The translations under genes and the position numbers were made by a program. The notes under the pieces were generated by a model that saw only the letters and a list, made by a program, of their open reading frames with translations, did no database searches and was not told where the DNA came from. From Ktedonobacterales bacterium (lineage in GTDB: Bacteria > Chloroflexota > Ktedonobacteria > Ktedonobacterales > JADMIN01): a DNA stretch of 9,381 nucleotides. Numbering within the stretch: position 1 is the first letter of the stretch; each line of letters opens with the position of its first letter. Where the stretch lies: NCBI GenBank assembly GCA_015478575.1, contig JADMIN010000057.1, forward strand, positions 1-9,381, given 5' to 3'. Below, in pieces: positions 1 through 6,293 of the stretch.

Positions 1-61
1 CGCCGAACGTGCTATGATTCAGGTAGCTGTGGCTATGCCCGTTCATAGGGAGGGGCTGCAT

Positions 62-187
62 TTGAGTGTTTACACCAGCACGTTCTCATTCCAGTGGTAC
101 GAGGTCCTACCGTTTATCTACCTAGCGGTGCTACTCGTCGCGGTTTCCGTGTTGATCCGCTGGCGCCGATCTCGCCGAATGCATTAG
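62..187 (+). CDS. Small single-helix membrane protein, or C-terminal end of a gene entering from the left
   Basis: A TTG codon lies six bases after a strong GGGAGGGG ribosome binding site and opens a 41-residue protein ending in TAG. Residues 16-32 (LPFIYLAVLLVAVSVLI) form one hydrophobic helix, followed by the basic tail RWRRSRR, so the C-terminus should stay in the cytoplasm. The frame is also open to the left edge, with in-frame ATG codons at 14 and 35, so it could be the end of a longer protein. The pattern of a TF pair, then IYL, then RW and RR near the end recalls the last helix of polar amino-acid ABC permeases (HisM/GlnP type), but the match is loose and no ATPase gene follows. Codon use includes several CTA and TTT codons, less GC-biased than the genes to the right. 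The function is not recognised. Confidence 0.4.
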   Translation: MSVYTSTFSFQWYEVLPFIYLAVLLVAVSVLIRWRRSRRMH

Positions 188-229
188 TGTTCTGATAGAA
201 AGGTCTCTTTCTTTCTGACACAATGGAGC

Positions 230-373
230 ATGCGCGTAGCGACGGCTCTGGCGTTGCGGAATGGTGACCGGGAGAAGCTGGCCAGGATCGCGTTGTCGCG
301 GGCGGCGGAGGGCCTGCCGGAGAAGGCCACCCACGACGACATTCCGAACGCCGCGGCTCAGGATGCCTCGTAG
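230..373 (+). pseudogene. Degraded N-terminal fragment of an IS630-type transposase (putative)
   Basis: A 47-codon frame from ATG 230 to TAG 371-373 begins with MRVATALALRNGDREKLARI, which resembles the N-terminus of IS630-superfamily transposases: a short leader, a D-R-E-x-L-x-x-I/L motif and then an Arg/Ser-rich turn. The later AAEGLP resembles the LLAAEGLPN segment that normally lies about 25 residues further on, so an internal deletion seems to have joined the two. After that the sequence loses any resemblance, and no helix-turn-helix or DDE region follows. The fragment overlaps the end of the convergent galE by 16 bases. The assignment rests on recalled family sequence, not on an alignment, and a small hypothetical protein is the alternative. 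Confidence 0.4.
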
Positions 374-1335
374 CCGTGCGGGTGCGCCTGCCGCCACGCC
401 CAGGCAGTCGCGAGGATGCTGCGCAATTCTGGATAGCGCGGCGCCCAGCCAAGCTCCGCGCGAATGCGGCGCGAGCTGGCGACGGTCGCCGTCGCGTCGC
501 CGGGCCGACGCGGGTGCTCCGCGATCTGGAGGGGCAAGCCGGTCACCTCGCGCGCCGTCGCGATCACCTGGCGCACGGAATAGCCATTGCCGTTGCCCAG
601 GTTATAGACGCGCAGACCAGGGTCGGTCCGCGTGAGCGAGAGCAAGTGCGCCTGTGCCAGATCAATCACATGGATGTAGTCGCGCACGGTGGTGCCATCG
701 AGGGTCGGATAGTCCGTGCCAAAGAGGTGGAGGGTTCGCCCGGCTGCCGCAGCTTCCAGCACATTCGGGATGAGGTGGGATTCAGGCTCGTGCGCCTCGC
801 CGTTGCGCTCGCTCGCGCCCGCGGCATTGAAGTAGCGCAGAGCGGTGCAGGTCAGCCCGTGGATCTCGGCCAGCCAGCGCATCATGCGTTCGACGAGTAG
901 CTTGGTCTCGGAATAGGGGTTCGTCGGCGCGGTTGGGTCATCCTCATCGAACGGCGTGCGGCCGGTATCGGCATAGAGCGAGCCGGTGGAACTGAAGACG
1001 AGCTGCTTGACGCCGGCCTCCAGCATCGCGCGGAAGACGCTGACACTGCCGGCGACATTGTTCTCAAAGTACTGCTCTGGCTGGCGAATGGACTCTTCGA
1101 CTTCGGTGAGCGCCGCCATGTGGATGATGCCCTCGATCTGATGCTGGGTGAGGGCCGCGCGCAACCGATCGGTCTCGCGGATGTCGCCACGGACACAGGG
1201 CACCGAGGCATCGAGCGCGCTGGCGTGCCCCTTCACGAATGAGTCATACACGACCGGCTGGTGGCCGCCGCGTATCAACTCCTCGACGATTACACTGCCG
1301 ATATACCCGGCGCCGCCGGTCACCAGTACGCGCAT
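358..1335 (-). CDS. galE: UDP-glucose 4-epimerase
   Basis: A 325-residue SDR-superfamily enzyme that interconverts UDP-glucose and UDP-galactose with bound NAD in the cytoplasm (Leloir pathway, supply of UDP-galactose for glycans). The Rossmann motif TGGAGYIGS (residues 6-14, GxxGxxG) opens the protein. The catalytic set is Thr117 in FSSTGS, Tyr141 and Lys145 in PYSETK. Family signatures ALRYFNAAGA (166-175) and DGTTVRDYIHVIDLA (213-227) are present. Length is close to the 338 residues of E. coli GalE. ATG 1335 is chosen because AAGGGGGAG precedes it and the GxxGxxG fold starts immediately; the longer open frame upstream adds 81 low-complexity residues. It is transcribed alone, divergent from the SGNH hydrolase gene. 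Specificity for GlcNAc derivatives or a related 4-epimerase role cannot be excluded. Confidence 0.93.
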   Translation of the reverse strand: MRVLVTGGAGYIGSVIVEELIRGGHQPVVYDSFVKGHASALDASVPCVRGDIRETDRLRAALTQHQIEGIIHMAALTEVEESIRQPEQYFENNVAGSVSVFRAMLEAGVKQLVFSSTGSLYADTGRTPFDEDDPTAPTNPYSETKLLVERMMRWLAEIHGLTCTALRYFNAAGASERNGEAHEPESHLIPNVLEAAAAGRTLHLFGTDYPTLDGTTVRDYIHVIDLAQAHLLSLTRTDPGLRVYNLGNGNGYSVRQVIATAREVTGLPLQIAEHPRRPGDATATVASSRRIRAELGWAPRYPELRSILATAWAWRQAHPHGYEAS

Positions 1336-1396
1336 CCGTCTCCCCCTTGTTTGATGAGCTTCTCCACACGGGAGTTCCTCCCACGCCACCGTAGCG

Positions 1397-1426
1397 AGTG
1401 TAGCGGATGCGTGGGGAGCGGAGCAA
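1397..1426 (-). promoter_or_regulatory. Candidate sigma70-type promoter of galE
   Basis: On the minus strand TTGCTC (1426-1421) and TACACT (1402-1397) are separated by 18 bases. This would start transcription near 1390 and give a leader of about 55 bases before the galE start. Both boxes are imperfect (three and four of six consensus bases), so this is a prediction from spacing and position. Confidence 0.35.
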
Positions 1427-1508
1427 GCTACGGGACCCGCTGGCCACACGACCAGTGCGGCGGCCGCCAGAGGGGACGCCGAGCAGCCACTCCACGCAAC
1501 GCGCCAGC

Positions 1509-1532
1509 GCAACCGCAACCGCAACCGCAACC
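1509..1532. repeat. Hexanucleotide tandem repeat (GCAACC)4
   Basis: Four perfect copies of GCAACC lie in the noncoding DNA between the divergent galE and lipoprotein promoters. It is a simple repeat of the kind made by replication slippage. No direct role is visible. Confidence 0.85.
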
Positions 1533-1645
1533 GCTCAAGGTGTACATGAGATGCATGCGCACGGCCCGTCTCGCGCATCCTGTCATGCTAGCTAGCGCGA
1601 TTACCCACATCCCCCCATCACCCAGCTTCCCCAGCGCCTCGTGGC

Positions 1646-1675
1646 TTGATGGGCCGTGGGGCCAGCCGCTACACT
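1646..1675 (+). promoter_or_regulatory. Candidate sigma70-type promoter of the SGNH lipoprotein gene
   Basis: TTGATG (1646-1651) and TACACT (1670-1675) are 18 bases apart, each matching four of six consensus bases. Transcription would start near 1682 and give a leader of about 78 bases ending in the GGGGGAGGG ribosome binding site. Confidence 0.4.
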
Positions 1676-1759
1676 TGAGGTGGTGGCGGATGCCGAGGAT
1701 GGGTGCGCCATCGCCCGGCTGGTGAGGCCGGTCGTTTCCAGATCCGGGGGAGGGTGCGC

Positions 1760-2536
1760 ATGGATGGTCGCTCGCGTGTTCGGCTGACGTCCGCTTCGAG
1801 CGGCATCTTCGTAGCGCTGGTGCTGATGCTCGGCGTGGTGGGCTGCGGCAGCGCCTCCACACCCCGCTCCACGACGACGCCCACTCCCACCTCCTCGCCG
1901 GTGTCTCGGTCCACGGTCTCCTATGTCGCGCTGGGCGCGTCGGATGCCGTAGGCATCGGCGCGACCAATCCCCTCACGCAGGCCTATGTGCCCATTCTCA
2001 TCTCGCGCCTGCCACGCGGCTCGCGCGTGCTCAACCTCGGCATCAGTGGCATCGAGCTGGGCAGTGCGCTCCAGCGCGAGTTGCCTGAGGCCATCGCCGC
2101 CCGCCCAACGCTGATGACGATTTGGCTCGTCGCCAACGACTTCAAGGATTGTGCCTCGCTCTCGCAATATCGCACCGACCTGGAGACCCTGCTGGCGCAG
2201 CTACAAGCCCAGACACACGCGGCGATTTTCATGGCCAACCTGCCGGATATGAGCCAACTGCCCGCGATTCGCCAGCAATCCGTTGGGCTGGGAGCCTGCC
2301 TGATCGGTGCCAGCACACAGCAAATCCGCGCGATGGTGGCGCAGTGGAACGCGGTGATCGCGCAAGCCGCTCAGCGTCATGGCGTCGTGCTGGTGGATCT
2401 TACGCCTTTCGACATCGCCGCCCACCCGGAATATATCGCGGGCGATGGCTTTCATCCTTCGTCGGCGGGCTACCTCCAGTTGGCCAACCTCTTCTGGGCC
2501 GATATCACCGTGCGCAAAGCCGTGCCGACACCCTAG
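1760..2536 (+). CDS. SGNH/GDSL-type hydrolase lipoprotein
   Basis: A 258-residue exported hydrolase, probably an esterase, lipase or carbohydrate acetyl-esterase acting outside the cytoplasmic membrane; the substrate is unknown. Residues 1-28 form a lipoprotein signal peptide with lipobox VVGC, so Cys29 should be lipidated. A Ser/Thr/Pro-rich linker follows (about 31-50). The four SGNH blocks are visible: block I ALGASDAVG with nucleophile Ser61, block II Gly94 in NLGISG, block III Asn126 in VANDF, and block V DGFHPS with Asp229 and His232. In block I the usual GDS is GAS. ATG 1760 is preferred because GGGGGAGGG precedes it and the signal peptide begins there; the open frame extends 19 residues further to a GTG at 1703. 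The gene is monocistronic and converges on the beta-propeller gene, with overlapping stop codons. Confidence 0.85.
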   Translation: MDGRSRVRLTSASSGIFVALVLMLGVVGCGSASTPRSTTTPTPTSSPVSRSTVSYVALGASDAVGIGATNPLTQAYVPILISRLPRGSRVLNLGISGIELGSALQRELPEAIAARPTLMTIWLVANDFKDCASLSQYRTDLETLLAQLQAQTHAAIFMANLPDMSQLPAIRQQSVGLGACLIGASTQQIRAMVAQWNAVIAQAAQRHGVVLVDLTPFDIAAHPEYIAGDGFHPSSAGYLQLANLFWADITVRKAVPTP

Positions 2537-4104
2537 CCAACGCCATACGCGGTGAGGTGGCCATCCTCATCGGAGAGATAGAGCACGCCGCCCGTGACGA
2601 TGGGACTCTCCCAATGGATGCCGCCGATGCCGCCGCCCGCGCTCGCCTGCGTGCTAGACCACAACTGGTGGCCGGTACGGGGATCAAGCGCGAGCACGCT
2701 GCCACTCGTCGCGGCGAAGAGCACGCCCCCCGCCACCACCGGCGAACTGGCGCGCGCGTCGGCGGCCTGCCAGGCCGCGCGGAGGCGCGTCGTGCCGCTG
2801 GCGTCGGTCACGACGGTATAGGCGCCCAGGCCGCATTGGCCCGCGACGAAGACCCAGATCGCTCCGCTGCTGACATCGGTCCAGACAGCGGGCTGAGTGA
2901 AGATGCCGCAGCCGGGTGAGGGCAGCGTTTGCAACTCGCCGCCGGTATGCCCCGGCCCACCCTGACCGCTCAGGTCGCGGCGGTTCAGCAGGCGGAGGAT
3001 GGCATCCTTCCCGCCCTGCACCAGCAGATAAGGTGTCTTACTTTGCGCGATCCGCGGGAGCAGGGCGGGCGCGTCGCCGCCCAGATCGGTGTCATTCTCA
3101 TCCAATCGCTGATAGCTCGCCGGTGTGTAGGCGTCGAGCAGACGCAGCCCATCGGGTGAGAGCGCCAGCACACTATCGCCATAGTCGGTGCCGCCGCGGT
3201 TCGCGTCATAGGGGCCGTTGCCGGTCGTGACGAAGATCTCGCTCGTGGTGGGATCCACCACCGCGCCGCCACGTGCCCAGATGCCTGAGCGGTTGGCGGC
3301 GCACTCGCCCGGCGCGAGGAGGCGCGTCACGGTGGCGCAGAGGCTGTTGAAGACGCGGGCGGCACCGCTGGCCGTATCGAGGCTCACCACGTGGCCCTGA
3401 TAGGGCGTGGCGTCGCCGATGTAGCCGCTGGTGGTGACGAGCACGCGCCCATTGGCGAGATTGAGCGCGGAGGATTCTTTCTCGGTCTGGGTCATCGTCG
3501 TGATGCGGGCCGGCCAGCCAGCGCCCGTGACCTCGGCGCCACTGCCAGCGAGGTATTTGTGTACGAAGCCATCCAGCCCGTAGGCGTACACATCCTGGCG
3601 GTTCGGGTCGGCCACCGGCGAGGAATGGGTGATCTTGGGGCCACGTGGCTGGTGACTCCAGAGCACGCGGCCATTGGCCGCGTCGAGCGCAAGGATGCGC
3701 CCATCACGGGTCGTGACATAGAGCACGTCACGGGTTGAGCCATCGGGCACGCGCAGGCCACGCAGCAGAATAGGCGAGGAATCAGCCACATCCGGGAGCG
3801 TGACCTGCCACCGCTGGCGCATGCCTCCCACCGTCGCGGGGCTGATGGCCCTCTCGCTTGGATTGACACCGCTCCGCGCGGGATCAAAGCCAAAGCGTAG
3901 CCAATCTCCCGCTGATGGAGCGACTGACGTCGTAGGCGTGGCTGGCGTGGCGCTGGGTGTGGCGGTGGGCCGCCGCGTCGTGGTCGTGGAGGAGCCGCAG
4001 CCAGCGAGCAAGAGGGCCAGCGTCAAGGGCGTGGCCAACGCCACCGCACGCACGCGGGCACGGTGACGGAAGCAGCATCGTACCATCCCTGGTAGGCTCC
4101 CCAT
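2533..4104 (-). CDS. PQQ-like beta-propeller lipoprotein
   Basis: A 523-residue exported protein built of PQQ-type (quinoprotein dehydrogenase-like) propeller repeats. A lipoprotein signal (basic RHRARVR, then a hydrophobic stretch) ends in LLAGC with Cys36 as the lipidation site; residues 37-65 are a Thr/Pro/Ser-rich tether. Typical blade motifs occur at about 134-150 (GRILALDAANGRVLWS), 236-250 (GHVVSLDTASGAAR) and 467-483 (GSVLALDPRTGHQLWS), with more divergent blades between. No heme-binding CxxCH is seen and PQQ-binding residues cannot be assigned, so enzymatic activity is not claimed; a binding or scaffolding role like other BamB-like propellers is as likely. ATG 4104 is chosen for the AAGAGGAG site seven bases before it; ATG 4086 and GTG 4143 are alternatives. 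It lies 65 bases after the phosphatase gene and is probably the last gene of that operon. Confidence 0.8.
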   Translation of the reverse strand: MGSLPGMVRCCFRHRARVRAVALATPLTLALLLAGCGSSTTTTRRPTATPSATPATPTTSVAPSAGDWLRFGFDPARSGVNPSERAISPATVGGMRQRWQVTLPDVADSSPILLRGLRVPDGSTRDVLYVTTRDGRILALDAANGRVLWSHQPRGPKITHSSPVADPNRQDVYAYGLDGFVHKYLAGSGAEVTGAGWPARITTMTQTEKESSALNLANGRVLVTTSGYIGDATPYQGHVVSLDTASGAARVFNSLCATVTRLLAPGECAANRSGIWARGGAVVDPTTSEIFVTTGNGPYDANRGGTDYGDSVLALSPDGLRLLDAYTPASYQRLDENDTDLGGDAPALLPRIAQSKTPYLLVQGGKDAILRLLNRRDLSGQGGPGHTGGELQTLPSPGCGIFTQPAVWTDVSSGAIWVFVAGQCGLGAYTVVTDASGTTRLRAAWQAADARASSPVVAGGVLFAATSGSVLALDPRTGHQLWSSTQASAGGGIGGIHWESPIVTGGVLYLSDEDGHLTAYGVG

Positions 4105-4169
4105 CGCCGTGCTCCTCTTCGGCACTCCGCTACGAGATAGCACGCGGTGTCATAGTCGCGGTGCGGCGC

Positions 4170-4913
4170 TCAACAGGCTTGGCCCGCCCGAACGGTGCGC
4201 TCGAATACCTGCAAGCGGCGCATCTGGCGGTGGTTCGGCGCCGCCTGCCAGCGTTTGCGCTGGATCAGCCGCATCGCCTCGTTCGCATCCATCCCGCCCA
4301 GCACCAGCGCCGCGGCGGTCAGCAGCACGCTGCGCCCAACGCCATGCTCGCAATGCACTAGCACCCGCTGCCCCTGGGCGATCTGGGCGTTGATCCACCG
4401 CGCGCCCTCGCAGAGTTGCTCCACGGTCAGCGGATGGGTATCGGGTGTGGGCAGGTAGAGGAAGCCGATGCCCACCGCACCCAGCGCGCGCTCGTCGTCT
4501 TGGTGCTCAGAGCGCGTATCCACGATGCGCGTGATACCCGTGGCGGCGAGCCGAGCGATATCTTCAGGATGAACGTGCCCACCGACGGCGAGATGTGGCG
4601 TGATCCAGCTCATATTGAGGCTGTCAGGCAGGAGAATGCCGTGGTGGGTGGCAAAGTCCGCGCGCCGCGAGCCATCGGGGAAGAGGTAGACAGCAATGCG
4701 CGTCCAGCGACGATAGAGCAGGCGCACGCTCCCCGTGACCAACCAGCGCGCAAAGCCGCGGCGCAGCAGCGAACTGCCGCTCAATGCGGGTGGCACCGCC
4801 GGCTCGGCGGGTGTGTTCGCCTCTTCGACGGCCGCCTCGGCCTGTAACACACCTGCCGTGTTCTCCAGATCAGACGCGGCGGAAGCGGGGCGGCTGGGGC
4901 CATTGGTAGGCAT
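4170..4913 (-). CDS. Dual-specificity-type protein phosphatase with N-terminal extension
   Basis: A 247-residue cysteine-dependent phosphatase. The active-site P-loop VHCEHGVGRS gives Cys188 and Arg194 (CX5R), and Asp158 in LPTPDTHP, 30 residues earlier, suits the general acid of this fold. The catalytic domain starts at about residue 102 with SWITPHLAVGG, a typical opening of bacterial and eukaryotic DSPs, and runs to about 240. The first 45 residues are Ala/Glu/Pro-rich and probably disordered; residues 48-78 are a basic-hydrophobic segment that may lie on the membrane. Substrates could be phosphoproteins, phosphoinositide-like lipids or other phosphoesters; sequence alone does not decide. 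ATG 4913 follows AGGAGG by five bases, which outweighs the longer open frame upstream. It sits between the DUF1385 gene (95-base gap) and the propeller lipoprotein gene (65-base gap), all on one strand. Confidence 0.87.
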   Translation of the reverse strand: MPTNGPSRPASAASDLENTAGVLQAEAAVEEANTPAEPAVPPALSGSSLLRRGFARWLVTGSVRLLYRRWTRIAVYLFPDGSRRADFATHHGILLPDSLNMSWITPHLAVGGHVHPEDIARLAATGITRIVDTRSEHQDDERALGAVGIGFLYLPTPDTHPLTVEQLCEGARWINAQIAQGQRVLVHCEHGVGRSVLLTAAALVLGGMDANEAMRLIQRKRWQAAPNHRQMRRLQVFERTVRAGQAC

Positions 4914-5008
4914 GCGTTCCTCCTGGCATTGAGCGGATGTCGCGCGCATGTGATGGCGCGTCTTCAGGGCATCCGCCAGGCTCTCAGCGGTGGGCGCGGG
5001 CGAGCGGG

Positions 5009-5986
5009 CTAGACTACCCGCTCGACTTCGAGCACGCCATCGCGACGCAGGACCCGCTGGAGCGCGACGATGGCGCATTCCATCTCGCCCTCATCCGGCT
5101 CGCGCGTCGTCAGCCCTTGCAGCGCGAGGCCTGGCGCCATCAGCCAACGTACCCCGCGCAGGCGATAGTTCGCGGCGCCCAGACGCATCAACTCATAGGC
5201 GATGGCCGCGACCACCGGCACCAACACGATGCGCGAGAGGATGCGCAGGGGCAACGCCGGGTTGCCGATCAGCGCGAAGACGAAGATGGAGACGACGACC
5301 ACGATCAGCAGGAAGCCTGTGCCACAACGGGTATGCACGCGCGACGCCTGGCGCACGTGCGCCACGTCCAACGGCTGCCCGGCCTCGTAGGCGTTGATGG
5401 TCTTGTGTTCCGCGCCGTGGTACTCAAAGACGCGCTGGATATCAGGTAACCTGCCAATCAACGCGAGGTAGCCGATGAGGAGCGCGAGACGGACCAACCC
5501 CTCGACGATCAGACTCCACAGGCCCGTGCCGAGCCAGCGATGCGCCGCCCCCACCGCCGCGAGCGGCAAGAGGAAGAAGAGGCCGATGCCAAAGAGCAGC
5601 GAGAAGCCGAGCGCGATGCCGACGCGCAGATCACCAGTGGGCAGCTTGCCCGCCGTCTCGGCGATGGTGCCGGGGGCGACCGTGACCTCCTCGGCGGGCA
5701 TGCCGTTCAGCTTGACGGGCGCGCCATCATCATCGCGCAGTGGGTGCGCCGTCAGCGATGAGAAGATCATCATGCGCGTGCCCAACACCAGCATCTCCCC
5801 CAGCAGGATGACCCCGCGCACGAACGGCCAGCGCGAGATGGGGCGCGCGTACAGGCCGGCATCCAGTTGCTCCTCATGTAGCAGGACGCCCCCAGACGGC
5901 ACCCGCACCGCCACAGCGGCGACCCGGCGCCCACGCATCATCACGCCCTCGATGACCGCCTGGCCGCCATAGTTGTACTTCGCCAC
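5009..5986 (-). CDS. DUF1385 (YqhQ-type) integral membrane protein
   Basis: A 325-residue membrane protein of the DUF1385 family, whose biochemical role is not established. The family hallmarks are all present: GGQAVIEGVMMRG (7-19), EYHGAEHKTINAYE (188-201), HTRCGTGF (218-225) and PGLALQGLTTREPD (285-298). Predicted membrane segments lie at about 120-145, 158-178, 222-242 and 249-268. The conserved His and Glu of HGAEHK and Cys221 could bind metal or act in catalysis, but this is a guess. The start is GTG 5986, with AGAGGG nine bases upstream. Length is usual for the family. In many Firmicutes and relatives this gene sits beside rpmE, prmC and prfA; here rpmE is 1.6 kb away, beyond a gene on the opposite strand. 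It is probably the first gene of a minus-strand operon. Confidence 0.9.
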   Translation of the reverse strand: MAKYNYGGQAVIEGVMMRGRRVAAVAVRVPSGGVLLHEEQLDAGLYARPISRWPFVRGVILLGEMLVLGTRMMIFSSLTAHPLRDDDGAPVKLNGMPAEEVTVAPGTIAETAGKLPTGDLRVGIALGFSLLFGIGLFFLLPLAAVGAAHRWLGTGLWSLIVEGLVRLALLIGYLALIGRLPDIQRVFEYHGAEHKTINAYEAGQPLDVAHVRQASRVHTRCGTGFLLIVVVVSIFVFALIGNPALPLRILSRIVLVPVVAAIAYELMRLGAANYRLRGVRWLMAPGLALQGLTTREPDEGEMECAIVALQRVLRRDGVLEVERVV

Positions 5987-6002
5987 GAATCTATCCCTCT
6001 TA

Positions 6003-6039
6003 TCTCACGCGCATGTCTCACGCGCATGTCTCACGCGCA
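6003..6039. repeat. 13-bp tandem repeat in the DUF1385 upstream region
   Basis: Two perfect copies of TCTCACGCGCATG and a third that matches for 11 bases lie head to tail, 17 to 53 bases upstream of the DUF1385 GTG start. The array sits just ahead of the ribosome binding site, so it would be in the 5' leader or overlap the promoter. Confidence 0.9.
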
Positions 6040-6181
6040 GCCGACCTGACTCGCCCCTGAATCATCCACATGCTCCTGCCACAGCATACGCCGTACCTGT
6101 CCAGCGCGCCAGTGCCACGCCATCCCATAAGACCGATCGCGCGCCAGCCTCGTGGCGTGGCGTAGGGCGTTGCCGTCCCTA

Positions 6182-6210
6182 TTGTACCCTATCGCGGAGT
6201 ATGCTACAGT
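6182..6210 (+). promoter_or_regulatory. Candidate sigma70-type promoter of the glycosyltransferase gene
   Basis: TTGTAC (6182-6187) and TACAGT (6205-6210) are separated by 17 bases. Transcription would begin near 6217, exactly at the left end of the 15-bp tandem repeat, making the repeat most of the 5' leader. The boxes match three and four of six consensus bases. Confidence 0.4.
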
Positions 6211-6215
6211 CGGCC

Positions 6216-6275
6216 TGGCGCTTCGGTCATGGGCGCTTCGGTCATGGGCGCTTCGGTCATGGGCGCTTCGGTCAT
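6216..6275 (+). repeat. 15-bp tandem repeat, four copies, in the glycosyltransferase leader
   Basis: Four head-to-tail copies of GGGCGCTTCGGTCAT; the first differs only at base one (T for G). It lies between the candidate promoter and the ribosome binding site of the glycosyltransferase gene. Being a multiple of three it keeps all frames open: in the gene's own frame it reads RFGHG four times, and in another frame each junction makes an ATG and the array reads MGASV repeats ending at a TGA in the ribosome binding site. Confidence 0.93.
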
Positions 6276-6293
6276 GGAGTGAAGGCTCTCGCC

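Larger units (their letters stand above)
1336..1759. other. Divergent intergenic region between galE and the SGNH lipoprotein gene
   Basis: These 424 bases hold no convincing gene. They contain one candidate sigma70-type promoter facing each flanking gene, a run of four GCAACC hexamers (1509-1532) and the 10-bp palindrome GCTAGCTAGC (1587-1596). Open frames crossing it on both strands have arginine- and proline-rich translations typical of GC-rich noncoding DNA. Confidence 0.6.
5987..6293. other. Divergent intergenic region between the DUF1385 and glycosyltransferase genes
   Basis: No gene is supported in these 307 bases. They carry two tandem repeat arrays, each close to one of the divergent starts (13-bp units beside DUF1385, 15-bp units beside the glycosyltransferase), and one candidate promoter toward the glycosyltransferase. 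I did not find a convincing promoter for DUF1385. Confidence 0.6.

Noticed and set aside
1336..1578. 81-residue N-terminal extension of galE, including an LRLRLRLR stretch
   Set aside because: The frame is open only because of GC-rich composition and the GCAACC repeat; the NAD motif and a strong ribosome binding site place the start at 1335.
1587..1596. GCTAGCTAGC palindrome as an operator
   Set aside because: It is only 10 bp, low in complexity, and is not positioned against either candidate promoter box.
1601..2167. 188-codon minus-strand frame over the SGNH lipoprotein
   Set aside because: Low-complexity Arg/Ala/His-rich translation opposite a gene with a full set of SGNH motifs and a lipobox.
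4105..4169. Separate promoter for the propeller lipoprotein in the 65-base gap
   Set aside because: No convincing -10 and -35 pair is visible; co-transcription with the phosphatase is simpler.
4914..5078. 55-residue upstream extension of the phosphatase
   Set aside because: Arg/Ala-rich, overlaps the end of the DUF1385 gene, and AGGAGG sits directly before ATG 4913.
6003..6275. CRISPR-like array made of the 13-bp and 15-bp repeats
   Set aside because: Units are short, strictly tandem, have no spacers, and no cas gene is nearby.
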